NCBI RefSeq assembly: GCF_003865075.1
Contig: NZ_BHWB01000006.1
Coordinates: 62,001-126,000 of the forward strand
Length of the DNA stretch: 64,000 nucleotides
Direction: 5' to 3'
DNA from: Bacteroides faecalis
Lineage (GTDB): Bacteria > Bacteroidota > Bacteroidia > Bacteroidales > Bacteroidaceae
Shown: piece by piece, positions 37,077 to 45,347 of the stretch
How the letters are laid out: every line of letters starts with the position of its first letter
How positions within the stretch are numbered: the first letter of the stretch is position 1
The notes under the pieces: model-generated
Database searches by the model: none
What the model was told of the DNA's origin: nothing
Seen by the model: only the letters and a program-made list of their open reading frames with translations
Translations under genes and position numbers: made by a program

Positions 37077-37631
37077 ACTTTAATTATAAATCGTTTAACA
37101 CACAAAAACTTTGTAAAGTTACACATTACACTTATGTCTAACAAGGTCTATTCTCTACTTTTTATGTCCTTTTTTTAATAATAATCTACATAACATTAGA
37201 TTTTGCACAAACCGTCTCTATGTAATCACAACTCATTACTACATAACACACCAACTGCTACAAATTTTACTACTAATCAAATAATTGTAATTATTCATTC
37301 TTTTTATCTTTGTCAGGAATAAAATACCTCCACTCTTACCCATTGATAACTTTCATAATCGGTTCTCAATTCGAACAATTACATTTTGTTCTATTCTTAT
37401 TCAAATCCCTAAGATTGAGGATTTACAGAGATTTCAAGATATCCCGTTACACACAATAATCAATAGTTGTCCTCCATTGTTCTAAATCTTCCCCCTGTAA
37501 CGCAACATAGTATCTACCACTTTCATACGCACTTCTGGTTTACATCTTGGTTTACATAAGTTTCATTAATCAGACTAGAATCCAGCTTAAACAAAGACCA
37601 GAAACAGGATAGATCCTGACAGGTACATAAA
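37077..37631. other. Intergenic region with a possible orphan promoter
   Basis: About 550 bp with no gene. A TATCTTTG element on the plus strand at 37305-37312 has only an imperfect upstream ATTG. The 11-mer GATTTACAGAG occurs near 37421 and again at 37653-37663. A small RNA could start near 37320, but nothing else supports one. Confidence 0.4.
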
Positions 37632-37632
37632 C

Positions 37633-37663
37633 AAAAAACTCCATAAATCAAAGATTTACAGAG
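37633..37663 (-). terminator. Terminator of the tRNA-Gly/tRNA-Leu unit
   Basis: On the minus strand CTCTGTAAATC pairs with GATTTATGGAG around a 3-nt loop and is followed by six T residues, starting about 20 bp after the tRNA-Leu 3' end. Confidence 0.85.
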
Positions 37664-37683
37664 CTTTTAATCAAGAATACTCG

Positions 37684-37767
37684 TACTCGAAGCGGGACTT
37701 GAACCCGCACAGCCGCAATGGCCAAAGGATTTTAAGTCCTTCGTGTCTACCATTCCACCATTCGAGC
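37684..37767 (-). tRNA. tRNA-Leu (TAA)
   Basis: An 84-nt tRNA with a long variable arm typical of Leu, anticodon TAA within ACTTAAAAT, acceptor GCTCGAA pairing with TTCGAGT (one G-T), and discriminator A. The CCA is not encoded. Confidence 0.95.
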
Positions 37768-37784
37768 ATCCTTTCAAAGAAGAG

Positions 37785-37857
37785 AGCGGAAAACGAGACT
37801 CGAACTCGCGACCCTAACCTTGGCAAGGTTATGCTCTACCAACTGAGCTATTTCCGC
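37785..37857 (-). tRNA. tRNA-Gly (GCC)
   Basis: A 73-nt cloverleaf with anticodon GCC in the loop TTGCCAA, acceptor GCGGAAA/TTTCCGC and discriminator T. It is 17 bp upstream of tRNA-Leu in the same transcript. Confidence 0.95.
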
Positions 37858-37873
37858 GTTTTTTCAACGGGTG

Positions 37874-37905
37874 CAAAGATAAGGAGATTAGTTCTTTCTG
37901 CCAAA
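37874..37905 (-). promoter_or_regulatory. Promoter of the tRNA-Gly/tRNA-Leu unit
   Basis: On the minus strand TTTG (37902-37905), a 20-bp spacer and TATCTTTG (37874-37881) match the Bacteroides consensus very well. Confidence 0.9.
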
Positions 37906-37949
37906 TCTTTTTGGAGGAAAGTTTAAAAACAATCCTCCAATTTCTCATT

Positions 37950-39290
37950 TTATCGACCAAGAAGAGCTTTTTCGGCTGTTTCCATACCAAAAAAATTAAA
38001 ATCTTCGACCACTTGTTGCATCAAAGCTGAAATTTCAGCATTGCAAAGATTACCAATACTACCTTCATGTGTATGATGAACCTCTTTACTATGAGTAAAC
38101 TTACCAGCTTCAATATCTAAACCTACTTTTTTATATGCATCACGAAAAGGCACTCCTTCCCGAGCCAATCGGTTTACTTCTTCAACGCTAAAAATCAGAA
38201 GATATTTATCATCATCCAATATATGCTCATTGACCTTAATTTCTTCCATAATATAGGTCGTCATTTGCAAACAATCTTTCAGTTCTTGGAAAGCAGGTAA
38301 AAAGACTTCCTTGATAATCTGCAAATCACGAAAATAACCGGAAGGTAAATTATTGGCGATCATCATTATCTGCTGAGGTAATGATTGCAACTTATTACAT
38401 TTGGCACGAGTCAACTCAAATACATCCGGATTCTTTTTATGAGGCATTATACTAGAACCAGTCGTACATTCATCCGGCAATTTCACAAAACCGAAGTTTT
38501 GGCTATTGAACATACAGGCATCAAAAGCAAGCTTGGAAATAGTTCCAGCAATAGAGGCTAAAGCAAATGCCACATTACGTTCCATTTTACCACGCCCCAT
38601 CTGTGCATATACTACATTATAATTCAATGAATCAAAACCAAGTAATTGAGTTGTCATCGTACGATTCAATGGAAACGAAGAACCGTATCCGGCAGCAGAG
38701 CCTAATGGATTGCGATTACACATCTTAAATGCAGCTTGTAAGAAAAGCATATCATCTACCAAACTCTCAGCATATGCACCAAACCACAAGCCAAATGAAG
38801 ATGGCATTGCAATCTGCAAATGTGTATATCCCGGCATCAGTACATTCTTATAGCGTTCACTTTGACGAATCAACACATGGAAAAGTTGCTCTACAGATTC
38901 TGCAATTTCTTTAATCTGAGTACGTGTAAAGAGTTTCAAATCAAGCAAAACCTGGTCATTGCGAGAACGACCACTATGAATCTTCTTCCCAACATCCCCC
39001 AAACGCCGCGTTAACATCAATTCAACTTGCGAATGTACATCTTCTACTCCTTCTTCAATCACAAAATCACCTTTTTCTGCAGAAGCATAAATATTTTTTA
39101 GTTCAGCAAGCAACTGAGTCAATTCTTCCTTTGTTAGCAGCCCGATGCTCTCAAGCATCGTTATATGCGCCATCGAGCCCAACACATCATGTTTAGCAAG
39201 ATAGAGGTCCATCTCACGATCACGTCCTACCGTAAACCGTTCAATATCCTTATTCACCTGAACGGATTTTTCCCAAAGTTTTTGTGCCAT
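37950..39290 (-). CDS. argH: Argininosuccinate lyase
   Basis: This enzyme splits argininosuccinate into arginine and fumarate, the last step of the pathway. The fumarase/aspartase signature GSSIMPHKKNPD lies near residue 278, with the catalytic Ser in the flexible loop, and SGRSRNDQV and TH in MPGYTHLQIAMPS are present. I chose the start at 39290 (MAQKLWEKSVQVNKD), the family-typical N-terminus, giving 446 residues. The ATG at 39317 adds unrelated residues and overlaps the preceding gene's stop. It is the last gene in a pyrE-SRPBCC-argH run. Confidence 0.96.
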   Translation of the reverse strand: MAQKLWEKSVQVNKDIERFTVGRDREMDLYLAKHDVLGSMAHITMLESIGLLTKEELTQLLAELKNIYASAEKGDFVIEEGVEDVHSQVELMLTRRLGDVGKKIHSGRSRNDQVLLDLKLFTRTQIKEIAESVEQLFHVLIRQSERYKNVLMPGYTHLQIAMPSSFGLWFGAYAESLVDDMLFLQAAFKMCNRNPLGSAAGYGSSFPLNRTMTTQLLGFDSLNYNVVYAQMGRGKMERNVAFALASIAGTISKLAFDACMFNSQNFGFVKLPDECTTGSSIMPHKKNPDVFELTRAKCNKLQSLPQQIMMIANNLPSGYFRDLQIIKEVFLPAFQELKDCLQMTTYIMEEIKVNEHILDDDKYLLIFSVEEVNRLAREGVPFRDAYKKVGLDIEAGKFTHSKEVHHTHEGSIGNLCNAEISALMQQVVEDFNFFGMETAEKALLGR

Positions 39291-39313
39291 ATATATAAGA
39301 AGGTGTTTCTTTA

Positions 39314-39718
39314 TCAATAATTAATGAGTGACAACATTTCAACCATCTTTTCCAATCCTTCCTGAAGAGGTTTCTGTACCATCGCTTTCATAAAAGGATT
39401 AATTTCCATACTAATGGTTATTTTAATATTACACTCCCCTTCACCTATAGACATCAACTGAATCACAAGGCTGAAAGGAAGCGGAGAATTAGTGGTTTCC
39501 AACTTAATGTAGTCACATGGTTTACGCTCCACAATCTTCAAAATCAATTGTCCTACCGGAGCCACACTGAAACTAAGCGTATCAAAACTCATGTCTTTCA
39601 CCTTATCTTCCGGCAAACGGTCTTTAATCTTCTCTAGATTACTGAGATCGGAAAGTTTCTCATACACACGTTCCTTACTATAAGGAATGACCTTTACACT
39701 ACTCTCAAAATTAGTCAT
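39314..39718 (-). CDS. SRPBCC-family (START-like) protein
   Basis: This 134-residue protein is predicted to take the SRPBCC/polyketide cyclase-like helix-grip fold: an N-terminal strand MTNFESSVKVIPYSKERVYE, the conserved LSDLSNLEKIKDRLPEDKVK, then a sheet and a long C-terminal helix FMKAMVQKPLQEGLEKMVEM. Such proteins bind hydrophobic ligands in a central cavity. The ligand is unknown. The start at 39718 is preferred over an upstream ATG at 39742, which adds eight non-conserved residues. The gene lies between pyrE and argH. Confidence 0.82.
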   Translation of the reverse strand: MTNFESSVKVIPYSKERVYEKLSDLSNLEKIKDRLPEDKVKDMSFDTLSFSVAPVGQLILKIVERKPCDYIKLETTNSPLPFSLVIQLMSIGEGECNIKITISMEINPFMKAMVQKPLQEGLEKMVEMLSLINY

Positions 39719-39818
39719 ATATACCTGATTTATAAAAAACAAAGAAAGAACTATCCGAATAAAAAACTACCCAGATGGTTCTTTCCCACATTATACATAT
39801 TTTTATCAAAAAGATACT

Positions 39819-40457
39819 TTATTTTCCTGCATCCCAATGGGCCGGATCTTTACGCCACTCATTCAGCGTTGCAATATCTTCTTCTTCAATATAGCCTGTG
39901 CGAAGTGCTACATCGAGCACTGCTTCATAATTACTCAATGTCACCAAAGGAACTCTTGCTTCTTTAAATGCCTGTTCCGCAACCGGAAATCCATAAGTAA
40001 AAGCAGCAATCATACCAATTACTTCACAACCGTCACGACGAATAGCCTCTACAGCTTTCAGACTACTACCTCCGGTAGAAATCAAATCCTCTACAACTAC
40101 AACTTTCATACCTGGACGAAGTTCTCCTTCAATTAGATTCTCCAATCCATGATCTTTAGGAGTAGAACGAACATATACAAACGGAAGATTCAACGCATCG
40201 GCCACCAAGGTTCCCTGAGGAATAGCACCTGTAGCCACACCTGCAATCGCATCTACTTGTCCAAATCGTTCTAATACCAAACGCGTAATTTCAACCTTCA
40301 CAAAATTACGTAGAGAAGGATAAGACAGAGTTTTACGGTTATCGCAGTAAAAGGGGGATTTCCATCCGGAAGCCCATGTAAAAGGGTTGGCTGGTTGAAG
40401 TTTAATTGCTTTAATCTTCAGTAGTTTCTCCGCGAACAGTCTCTCTAAGTTTTTCAT
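39819..40457 (-). CDS. pyrE: Orotate phosphoribosyltransferase
   Basis: This 212-residue enzyme joins orotate and PRPP to give OMP in pyrimidine synthesis. The PRPP-binding motif VVVVEDLISTGGSSLKAVEA lies near residue 125. It also has NPFTWASGWKSPFYCDNRKT and IAGVATGAIPQG, typical of PyrE. It is the first gene of a unit continuing into the SRPBCC protein and argH, with a TAATTTTG -7 element at 40486-40493. Confidence 0.96.
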   Translation of the reverse strand: MKNLERLFAEKLLKIKAIKLQPANPFTWASGWKSPFYCDNRKTLSYPSLRNFVKVEITRLVLERFGQVDAIAGVATGAIPQGTLVADALNLPFVYVRSTPKDHGLENLIEGELRPGMKVVVVEDLISTGGSSLKAVEAIRRDGCEVIGMIAAFTYGFPVAEQAFKEARVPLVTLSNYEAVLDVALRTGYIEEEDIATLNEWRKDPAHWDAGK

Positions 40458-40485
40458 AACTAAACTAACTATTAATTATTCGCTG

Positions 40486-40493
40486 CAAAATTA
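40486..40493 (-). promoter_or_regulatory. -7 element of pyrE
   Basis: TAATTTTG on the minus strand fits TAnnTTTG, about 30 bp before the start codon. Confidence 0.65.
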
Positions 40494-40536
40494 CGGAAAT
40501 AGAATGAAATTAAAAAGAAGAAATTCGTTTATTTTT

Positions 40537-41019
40537 TCATTCTTCGTATACATCCTCTTCCGATACTTCTATGCAACGTTTGATATCTTTTATCTCAAAT
40601 CCACGACTTATGGCAAAGCGAATGAGTTTTTGGTTCAGTTCGTATTCATCCTGTGCATGAATACTCTTACGTTTGGATGCTAATAATCCCTTTAATGTCA
40701 AAAGATATTCTTCTTCATCAATCTCATTCAAATAACGCCAAGCTGTATCTGAAGGAATCTTCTTCATATAAAGTCCCTGGGCTATTTTCACTTTACCCCA
40801 CTTTGCAAACCGAAATTTATCTTTGACAAAAGCACGACAATACCGTTCATCATCAATATATTTTTCAGTTTCTAGCTGATGAAGGATGCGGGCGATAGCT
40901 TCATAAGCAATTCCCCATCGTTGTAATTTATCATTTATCTCTGCCCGACAATGTTCGGCAGAAGAACAATAGGAAGCAACCTTATTTAAAGCTTCCTCTT
41001 CAGTTATTTGTGCACTCAT
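40537..41019 (-). CDS. recX: Regulatory protein RecX
   Basis: This 160-residue helical protein of the RecX family has the YCSSAEHCRAEINDKLQRWG repeat, EKYIDDERYCRAFVKDKFRF near residues 50-70 and WGKVKIAQGLYMK. RecX binds RecA filaments and limits RecA activity. It overlaps the 3' end of prmC by 4 bp. No recA is nearby. Confidence 0.9.
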   Translation of the reverse strand: MSAQITEEEALNKVASYCSSAEHCRAEINDKLQRWGIAYEAIARILHQLETEKYIDDERYCRAFVKDKFRFAKWGKVKIAQGLYMKKIPSDTAWRYLNEIDEEEYLLTLKGLLASKRKSIHAQDEYELNQKLIRFAISRGFEIKDIKRCIEVSEEDVYEE

Positions 41020-41852
41020 CGATTGGCTGTAACTATTCTATCATTTTCAAAAATATCCTTTATAACATGTATATTATGATAATGGTTCATTTCCAGTAAG
41101 CGAACCATTTCCGCTCCATAAGCCTGATTGATTTCGAAATAGAGTTTTCCTCCCTGGTTTAATAGCTTTTGTCCCAGCACTACAATATGGCGATAAAAGA
41201 GTAACGGATCATCATCTGGCACAAACAAAGCCAAGCCTGGTTCCCATTCAAGTACATTCGGATCCATATCAGCCTTTTCTTTTTCCGTCACATATGGAGG
41301 GTTACTTACTATCACATCATACCGTTGTGTTTCTGACACAATATCAGACAGCACATCTTGCCTTTCAAATACCACCCGCCCGGACAAACGTTCATTATTC
41401 CAACGTGCAATTTCTAATGCTTCTTCGGATATATCCCATGCCGTAACCATAGCATCCGGCAACTCTTTTGAAAGAGAGATTGAGATGCAACCACTTCCGG
41501 TTCCTATATCCAATATACTTTTAGCTTCCTGATTCTCCTTTATAATCAAATCAACAAGTTCACCCGTTTCCGGTCGAGGCACTAATACTCCAGGAGCTAC
41601 CCGAAACTGCCTTCCATAAAACTCAGCAATTCCACGAATGTATTGTATCGGTTCATTTTTCTGCAAACGGAATATAATGTTTTCTAATTTACGCTGTTTG
41701 CATTCGGATAAAGTTATATCTTTGCCCATGTAAATATCAAGCGCATCGAACCCTAATATATCACAACAAATTAGCATCGTAAGAGTTTTTACCTCTTCCG
41801 GTGGATAAATATCCTTTAATGATAGACGGATGTATGCAGTGATATGGTTCAT
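41016..41852 (-). CDS. prmC: Peptide chain release factor N5-glutamine methyltransferase
   Basis: This enzyme methylates the Gln of the GGQ motif in release factors RF1 and RF2 using S-adenosylmethionine. The SAM motif ILDIGTGSGCISISLSKE and the catalytic NPPY motif (VSNPPYV) are present. I set the start at 41852 (MNHITAYIRLSLKDIYPPEE), giving 278 residues as usual for PrmC. Extending the frame to 41978 would overlap the divergent ribD gene and cross the -7 element at 41871-41878. It overlaps recX downstream. Confidence 0.94.
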   Translation of the reverse strand: MNHITAYIRLSLKDIYPPEEVKTLTMLICCDILGFDALDIYMGKDITLSECKQRKLENIIFRLQKNEPIQYIRGIAEFYGRQFRVAPGVLVPRPETGELVDLIIKENQEAKSILDIGTGSGCISISLSKELPDAMVTAWDISEEALEIARWNNERLSGRVVFERQDVLSDIVSETQRYDVIVSNPPYVTEKEKADMDPNVLEWEPGLALFVPDDDPLLFYRHIVVLGQKLLNQGGKLYFEINQAYGAEMVRLLEMNHYHNIHVIKDIFENDRIVTANR

Positions 41853-41870
41853 GTTTACATTTTGGGAGTG

Positions 41871-41878
41871 CAAAATTA
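41871..41878 (-). promoter_or_regulatory. -7 element of prmC-recX
   Basis: TAATTTTG on the minus strand lies about 20 bp before the chosen prmC start and argues against longer starts. Confidence 0.62.
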
Positions 41879-41902
41879 AGAATAATAAATCGAAGACCAT
41901 CA

Positions 41903-42949
41903 ATGGAAGAAGAAAAATATATAAAACGCTGCATTCAATTAGCGAAAAATGGTTTGTGTAATGTAGCACCAAACCCAATGGTAGGTGCCGTCATTGTGTG
42001 CGACGGACGTATTATCGGTGAAGGATATCATATCCGTTGCGGAGAAGGCCATGCCGAAGTCAATGCTATACGTTCCGTAAAAGATACCTCCCTATTAAAG
42101 CGGTCGACTATTTACGTTAGCCTGGAACCCTGTTCACATTATGGGAAAACGCCCCCATGTGCAGATTTGATTATCGAAAAACAAATACCACGTATTGTTA
42201 TCGGTTGCCAAGACCCATTTTCGGAAGTATCCGGACGTGGAATTAAAAAGTTACGCGAAGCGGGACGAGAAGTCATCGTGGGAGTACTAGAGCAAGAATG
42301 TAAACAACTGATTCGTCGTTTTATTACACTTAATACGCTTCATCGCCCTTATATTACACTCAAATGGGCTGAATCTGCCGATCACTTTATCGACAGAGAA
42401 CGAACAGACGGAATTCCTGCCGTCCTTTCCTCCCCCCTTTCGACTATGTTGGTACACAAAAAAAGAGCAGAAAATGATGCTATAATGGTGGGCAGACGAA
42501 CAGCAATATTAGATAATCCTTCCTTAACTGTCCGTAATTGGTATGGAAAAGATCCGGTGCGAATCGTTTTAGACCGCACGTTGTCTCTACCCACTTCTCT
42601 CCATATATTAGATGGAAACGTAGCAACTCTCATTTTTACAGAAAAGGAGCATCCAAGCCAACACAATCTTACGTATATCAAAATTGATTTTACACAGGAC
42701 ATCCTACCACAAATAATGAGTATTCTGTTCCAACGTAAGATACAATCAGTACTAATAGAAGGGGGAAGGCAGCTATTGCAAGCCTTTATCAACTCCAATC
42801 TTTGGGATGAAGTTTTTGTAGAACAGTGTCCTACCATGCTACATTCCGGTGTTAAAGCACCTGAAATAAGCAATAATTTTAGTTATTCAGTAGAAACGCA
42901 CTTCGGCAGGACGATTTTACATCATATCCACGAGAATAAGCTAAAATAG
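41903..42949 (+). CDS. ribD: Bifunctional diaminohydroxyphosphoribosylaminopyrimidine deaminase / 5-amino-6-ribosylaminouracil reductase
   Basis: This 348-residue two-domain enzyme performs two consecutive riboflavin steps. The N-terminal deaminase domain (about 1-145) has the zinc motif HAEVNAI and EPCSHYGKTPPCADLII. The C-terminal reductase domain (about 148-345) has LKWAESADHFI, MVGRRTAILDNPSL and a LIEGGRQLLQAFI segment. It is transcribed divergently from prmC. Other rib genes are not in the window. Confidence 0.95.
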   Translation: MEEEKYIKRCIQLAKNGLCNVAPNPMVGAVIVCDGRIIGEGYHIRCGEGHAEVNAIRSVKDTSLLKRSTIYVSLEPCSHYGKTPPCADLIIEKQIPRIVIGCQDPFSEVSGRGIKKLREAGREVIVGVLEQECKQLIRRFITLNTLHRPYITLKWAESADHFIDRERTDGIPAVLSSPLSTMLVHKKRAENDAIMVGRRTAILDNPSLTVRNWYGKDPVRIVLDRTLSLPTSLHILDGNVATLIFTEKEHPSQHNLTYIKIDFTQDILPQIMSILFQRKIQSVLIEGGRQLLQAFINSNLWDEVFVEQCPTMLHSGVKAPEISNNFSYSVETHFGRTILHHIHENKLK

Positions 42950-43083
42950 TCCTATTCAAGGAGTTTTAGGTCGATAAAATCAGTTTTATTATCTATAATT
43001 TTATATAAAACTTGCCTAGAATGTTCTTTATCGGGAAAAATGTTTCTATTTTTGCAACTTGTAAATAAACACAATCTTTCAAA

Positions 43084-44568
43084 ATGAGAATAAAGTTTTT
43101 ATCAATCATTGCGAGTCTTTTCATGGTGTCATTCGTTATAACGTCATGCTTTGGCGACGATAACGATGTAGAATATAGCCCGGATGCGACTATACATGCG
43201 TTTGAACTTGACACTATTTATGGTATCAACTATAAATTCACAATAGACCAACAAAAAGGTGAAATCTATAATGAAGACTCACTACCAGTACATGCTGACA
43301 CTATTATCGATAGAATACTTATCAAGACTTTGACCACTGCATCGGGAATCATAACGATGAAGAACAAAGATGATCAGGATTCAATCATTATTATGGACGG
43401 TAATCAAGTTATGGATTCAATGGATTTAAGGAAGCCTGTTACTTTGAAAGTCTATGCTCCAGATTATCAACAAACTAAGACTTATACTATTAATGTACGG
43501 GTACATAAATATGATCCCGACTCTTTGAGTTGGAACTACATGGGAGGAATTGACAATACTATCACCGGAGAGCAAAAAGCAGTTATTCTAGGTGATGATA
43601 TTCTCAACTATACAATACTTAATAATAAATTAAATGTATTTTGGAGACAAATCGGAAGCAAATCTTCATGGACTTCAGCCTTAGTAGAAGGTGATATTTT
43701 CAATAACACCCTTCCAACATCCATATTATCCTACGATGGAAAGTTGTATGCTACTTCAAGCACCAATGATGGAATTGTTTATGAATCTACTAATGGAACA
43801 ACATGGACTGCATCTGAACTTTTTAGCAATAGTTCTGTGAACCTGCTCCTTGCTCCGTTAAGCAATAAAATTACATTTATTGAAGCGATCAACGGTAAAA
43901 AATTCTTCAATTCAACAGATGAAATAAAGAAGGCAAAAATTACAGATGAAGAACAACTCCAAGAAGTTCCTAAAGATTTCCCAATTGGTAATATATCTTA
44001 TACTACTTATTCTACAGCAACAAACCTTGAAGGAATTATGCTTATTGGAAAGTATGAGAATCAACCTACAGTAGGAGACAGCAATACAAAAACAATCGTT
44101 CCATGGGGATATATGGGAGACATTTGGGTATCTTTTGCTCCCAATAATACTACCAGTAGTTGCCCGGAAATAGAAAATCCATCTATTATTTACTATAACG
44201 ATCAGTTCTATATTTTTGGAGATGGATTTAAGTCATTCTACGTTTCTAAATCCGGACTTGCATGGAAAAAAGCTACTAAGTTTTCTTTCCCGAATTACAA
44301 CTGGAGTGCAAGTGGCGTTATTCTCCGACCTACGATTGATGATCCGGAATTCAGAGGTAGAAAGAATTATGCAACTGTACAAGACACCAAGAATGAATAT
44401 ATATATATTCTCTTCGGCAGTGAAAGCGGTATAACATTTTCCGAGAACATAAAAGTTGCAGGAAGCAATACTCTAGTAGACAGAGGTCCATACAATCATG
44501 ATTCAGAAGTATGGCGCGGTCGTTTAAACCAACTTTGGTTCGATCTTGCCAAATCTCCTAAACAATAA
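43084..44568 (+). CDS. DUF6242-domain lipoprotein
   Basis: This 494-residue protein has a lipoprotein signal ending VITSC (Cys22), followed by FGDDND. An N-terminal Ig-like domain (about 30-140, ending KTYTINVRVHKYDPDSLSW) precedes a beta-propeller-like region with repeated blades such as SYDGKLYATSSTNDGIVYES and YYNDQFYIFGDGFKSFYVSK. This matches the DUF6242 family found in Bacteroides next to uppS and bamA. It has a TATTTTTG -7 element at 43047-43054 and ends 14 bp before uppS. Its role is unknown; location with envelope assembly genes hints at an outer-membrane function. Confidence 0.82.
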   Translation: MRIKFLSIIASLFMVSFVITSCFGDDNDVEYSPDATIHAFELDTIYGINYKFTIDQQKGEIYNEDSLPVHADTIIDRILIKTLTTASGIITMKNKDDQDSIIIMDGNQVMDSMDLRKPVTLKVYAPDYQQTKTYTINVRVHKYDPDSLSWNYMGGIDNTITGEQKAVILGDDILNYTILNNKLNVFWRQIGSKSSWTSALVEGDIFNNTLPTSILSYDGKLYATSSTNDGIVYESTNGTTWTASELFSNSSVNLLLAPLSNKITFIEAINGKKFFNSTDEIKKAKITDEEQLQEVPKDFPIGNISYTTYSTATNLEGIMLIGKYENQPTVGDSNTKTIVPWGYMGDIWVSFAPNNTTSSCPEIENPSIIYYNDQFYIFGDGFKSFYVSKSGLAWKKATKFSFPNYNWSASGVILRPTIDDPEFRGRKNYATVQDTKNEYIYILFGSESGITFSENIKVAGSNTLVDRGPYNHDSEVWRGRLNQLWFDLAKSPKQ

Positions 44569-44582
44569 TTTAGACGTTTGCC

Positions 44583-45317
44583 ATGTCCTATATAGAGCAA
44601 ATAGACAAAACTCGGATACCCAAACATGTAGCTATCATTATGGATGGTAACGGACGATGGGCTAAGCAACAGGGGAAAGAACGTACTTTTGGTCACCAGG
44701 CAGGTGCAGAAACCGTACAGAACATCACCGAGGAAGCTGCTCGTTTAGGAGTTAAGTATCTGACTTTATACACTTTCTCTACCGAAAACTGGAATCGGCC
44801 GCAAAACGAAATCGCAGCTTTGATGAATCTATTATTGAATTCAATCGAAGAGGAAACACTAATGAAAAATAACATTTGTTTCCGCGTCATTGGCGACTTC
44901 GAGAAATTACCAACAGAGGTACAGGATAGTTTATCTGCCTGCATAGAGCATACAAGTAAAAATACAGGAATGTGTCTGGTTCTTGCTCTTAGTTATTCTT
45001 CCCGCTGGGAAATCACTGAGGCAGTCCGGCAAATTGCAATACAAGTAAAAAGCGGCGAGATTACTCCCAAACAAATAACAGATGAGTATATTCGTTCTTA
45101 TCTGACAACTAGTTTTATGCCTGATCCGGATCTACTGATCCGAACAGGTGGAGAGATCCGGTTGAGCAATTACCTATTATGGCAATGTGCTTACTCGGAA
45201 CTTTATTTTTGTGATACTTTTTGGCCTGATTTTAATAAGGAAGAATTCAGAAAAGCTATTTATGAGTACCAACAAAGAGAACGCCGTTTCGGCAAGACAA
45301 GTGAACAAATCAGCTAA
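44583..45317 (+). CDS. uppS: Isoprenyl transferase (undecaprenyl diphosphate synthase)
   Basis: This 244-residue cis-prenyltransferase has [20 protein letters not shown] (catalytic Asp in MDGNGRWA), [10 protein letters not shown], and the C-terminal signatures [19 protein letters not shown] and [12 protein letters not shown]. It makes the C55 lipid carrier for peptidoglycan and O-antigen. It is tightly linked to DUF6242 upstream and bamA downstream (30 bp). Confidence 0.96.
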   Translation: MSYIEQIDKTRIPKHVAIIMDGNGRWAKQQGKERTFGHQAGAETVQNITEEAARLGVKYLTLYTFSTENWNRPQNEIAALMNLLLNSIEEETLMKNNICFRVIGDFEKLPTEVQDSLSACIEHTSKNTGMCLVLALSYSSRWEITEAVRQIAIQVKSGEITPKQITDEYIRSYLTTSFMPDPDLLIRTGGEIRLSNYLLWQCAYSELYFCDTFWPDFNKEEFRKAIYEYQQRERRFGKTSEQIS

Positions 45318-45347
45318 CATAAATTGAAACATCAAATTATAAAATAA

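Noticed and set aside
41853..41978. Long N-terminal extension of prmC
   Set aside because: It would overlap the ribD coding region and cross the prmC -7 element; the residues are hydrophobic but not conserved in PrmC.
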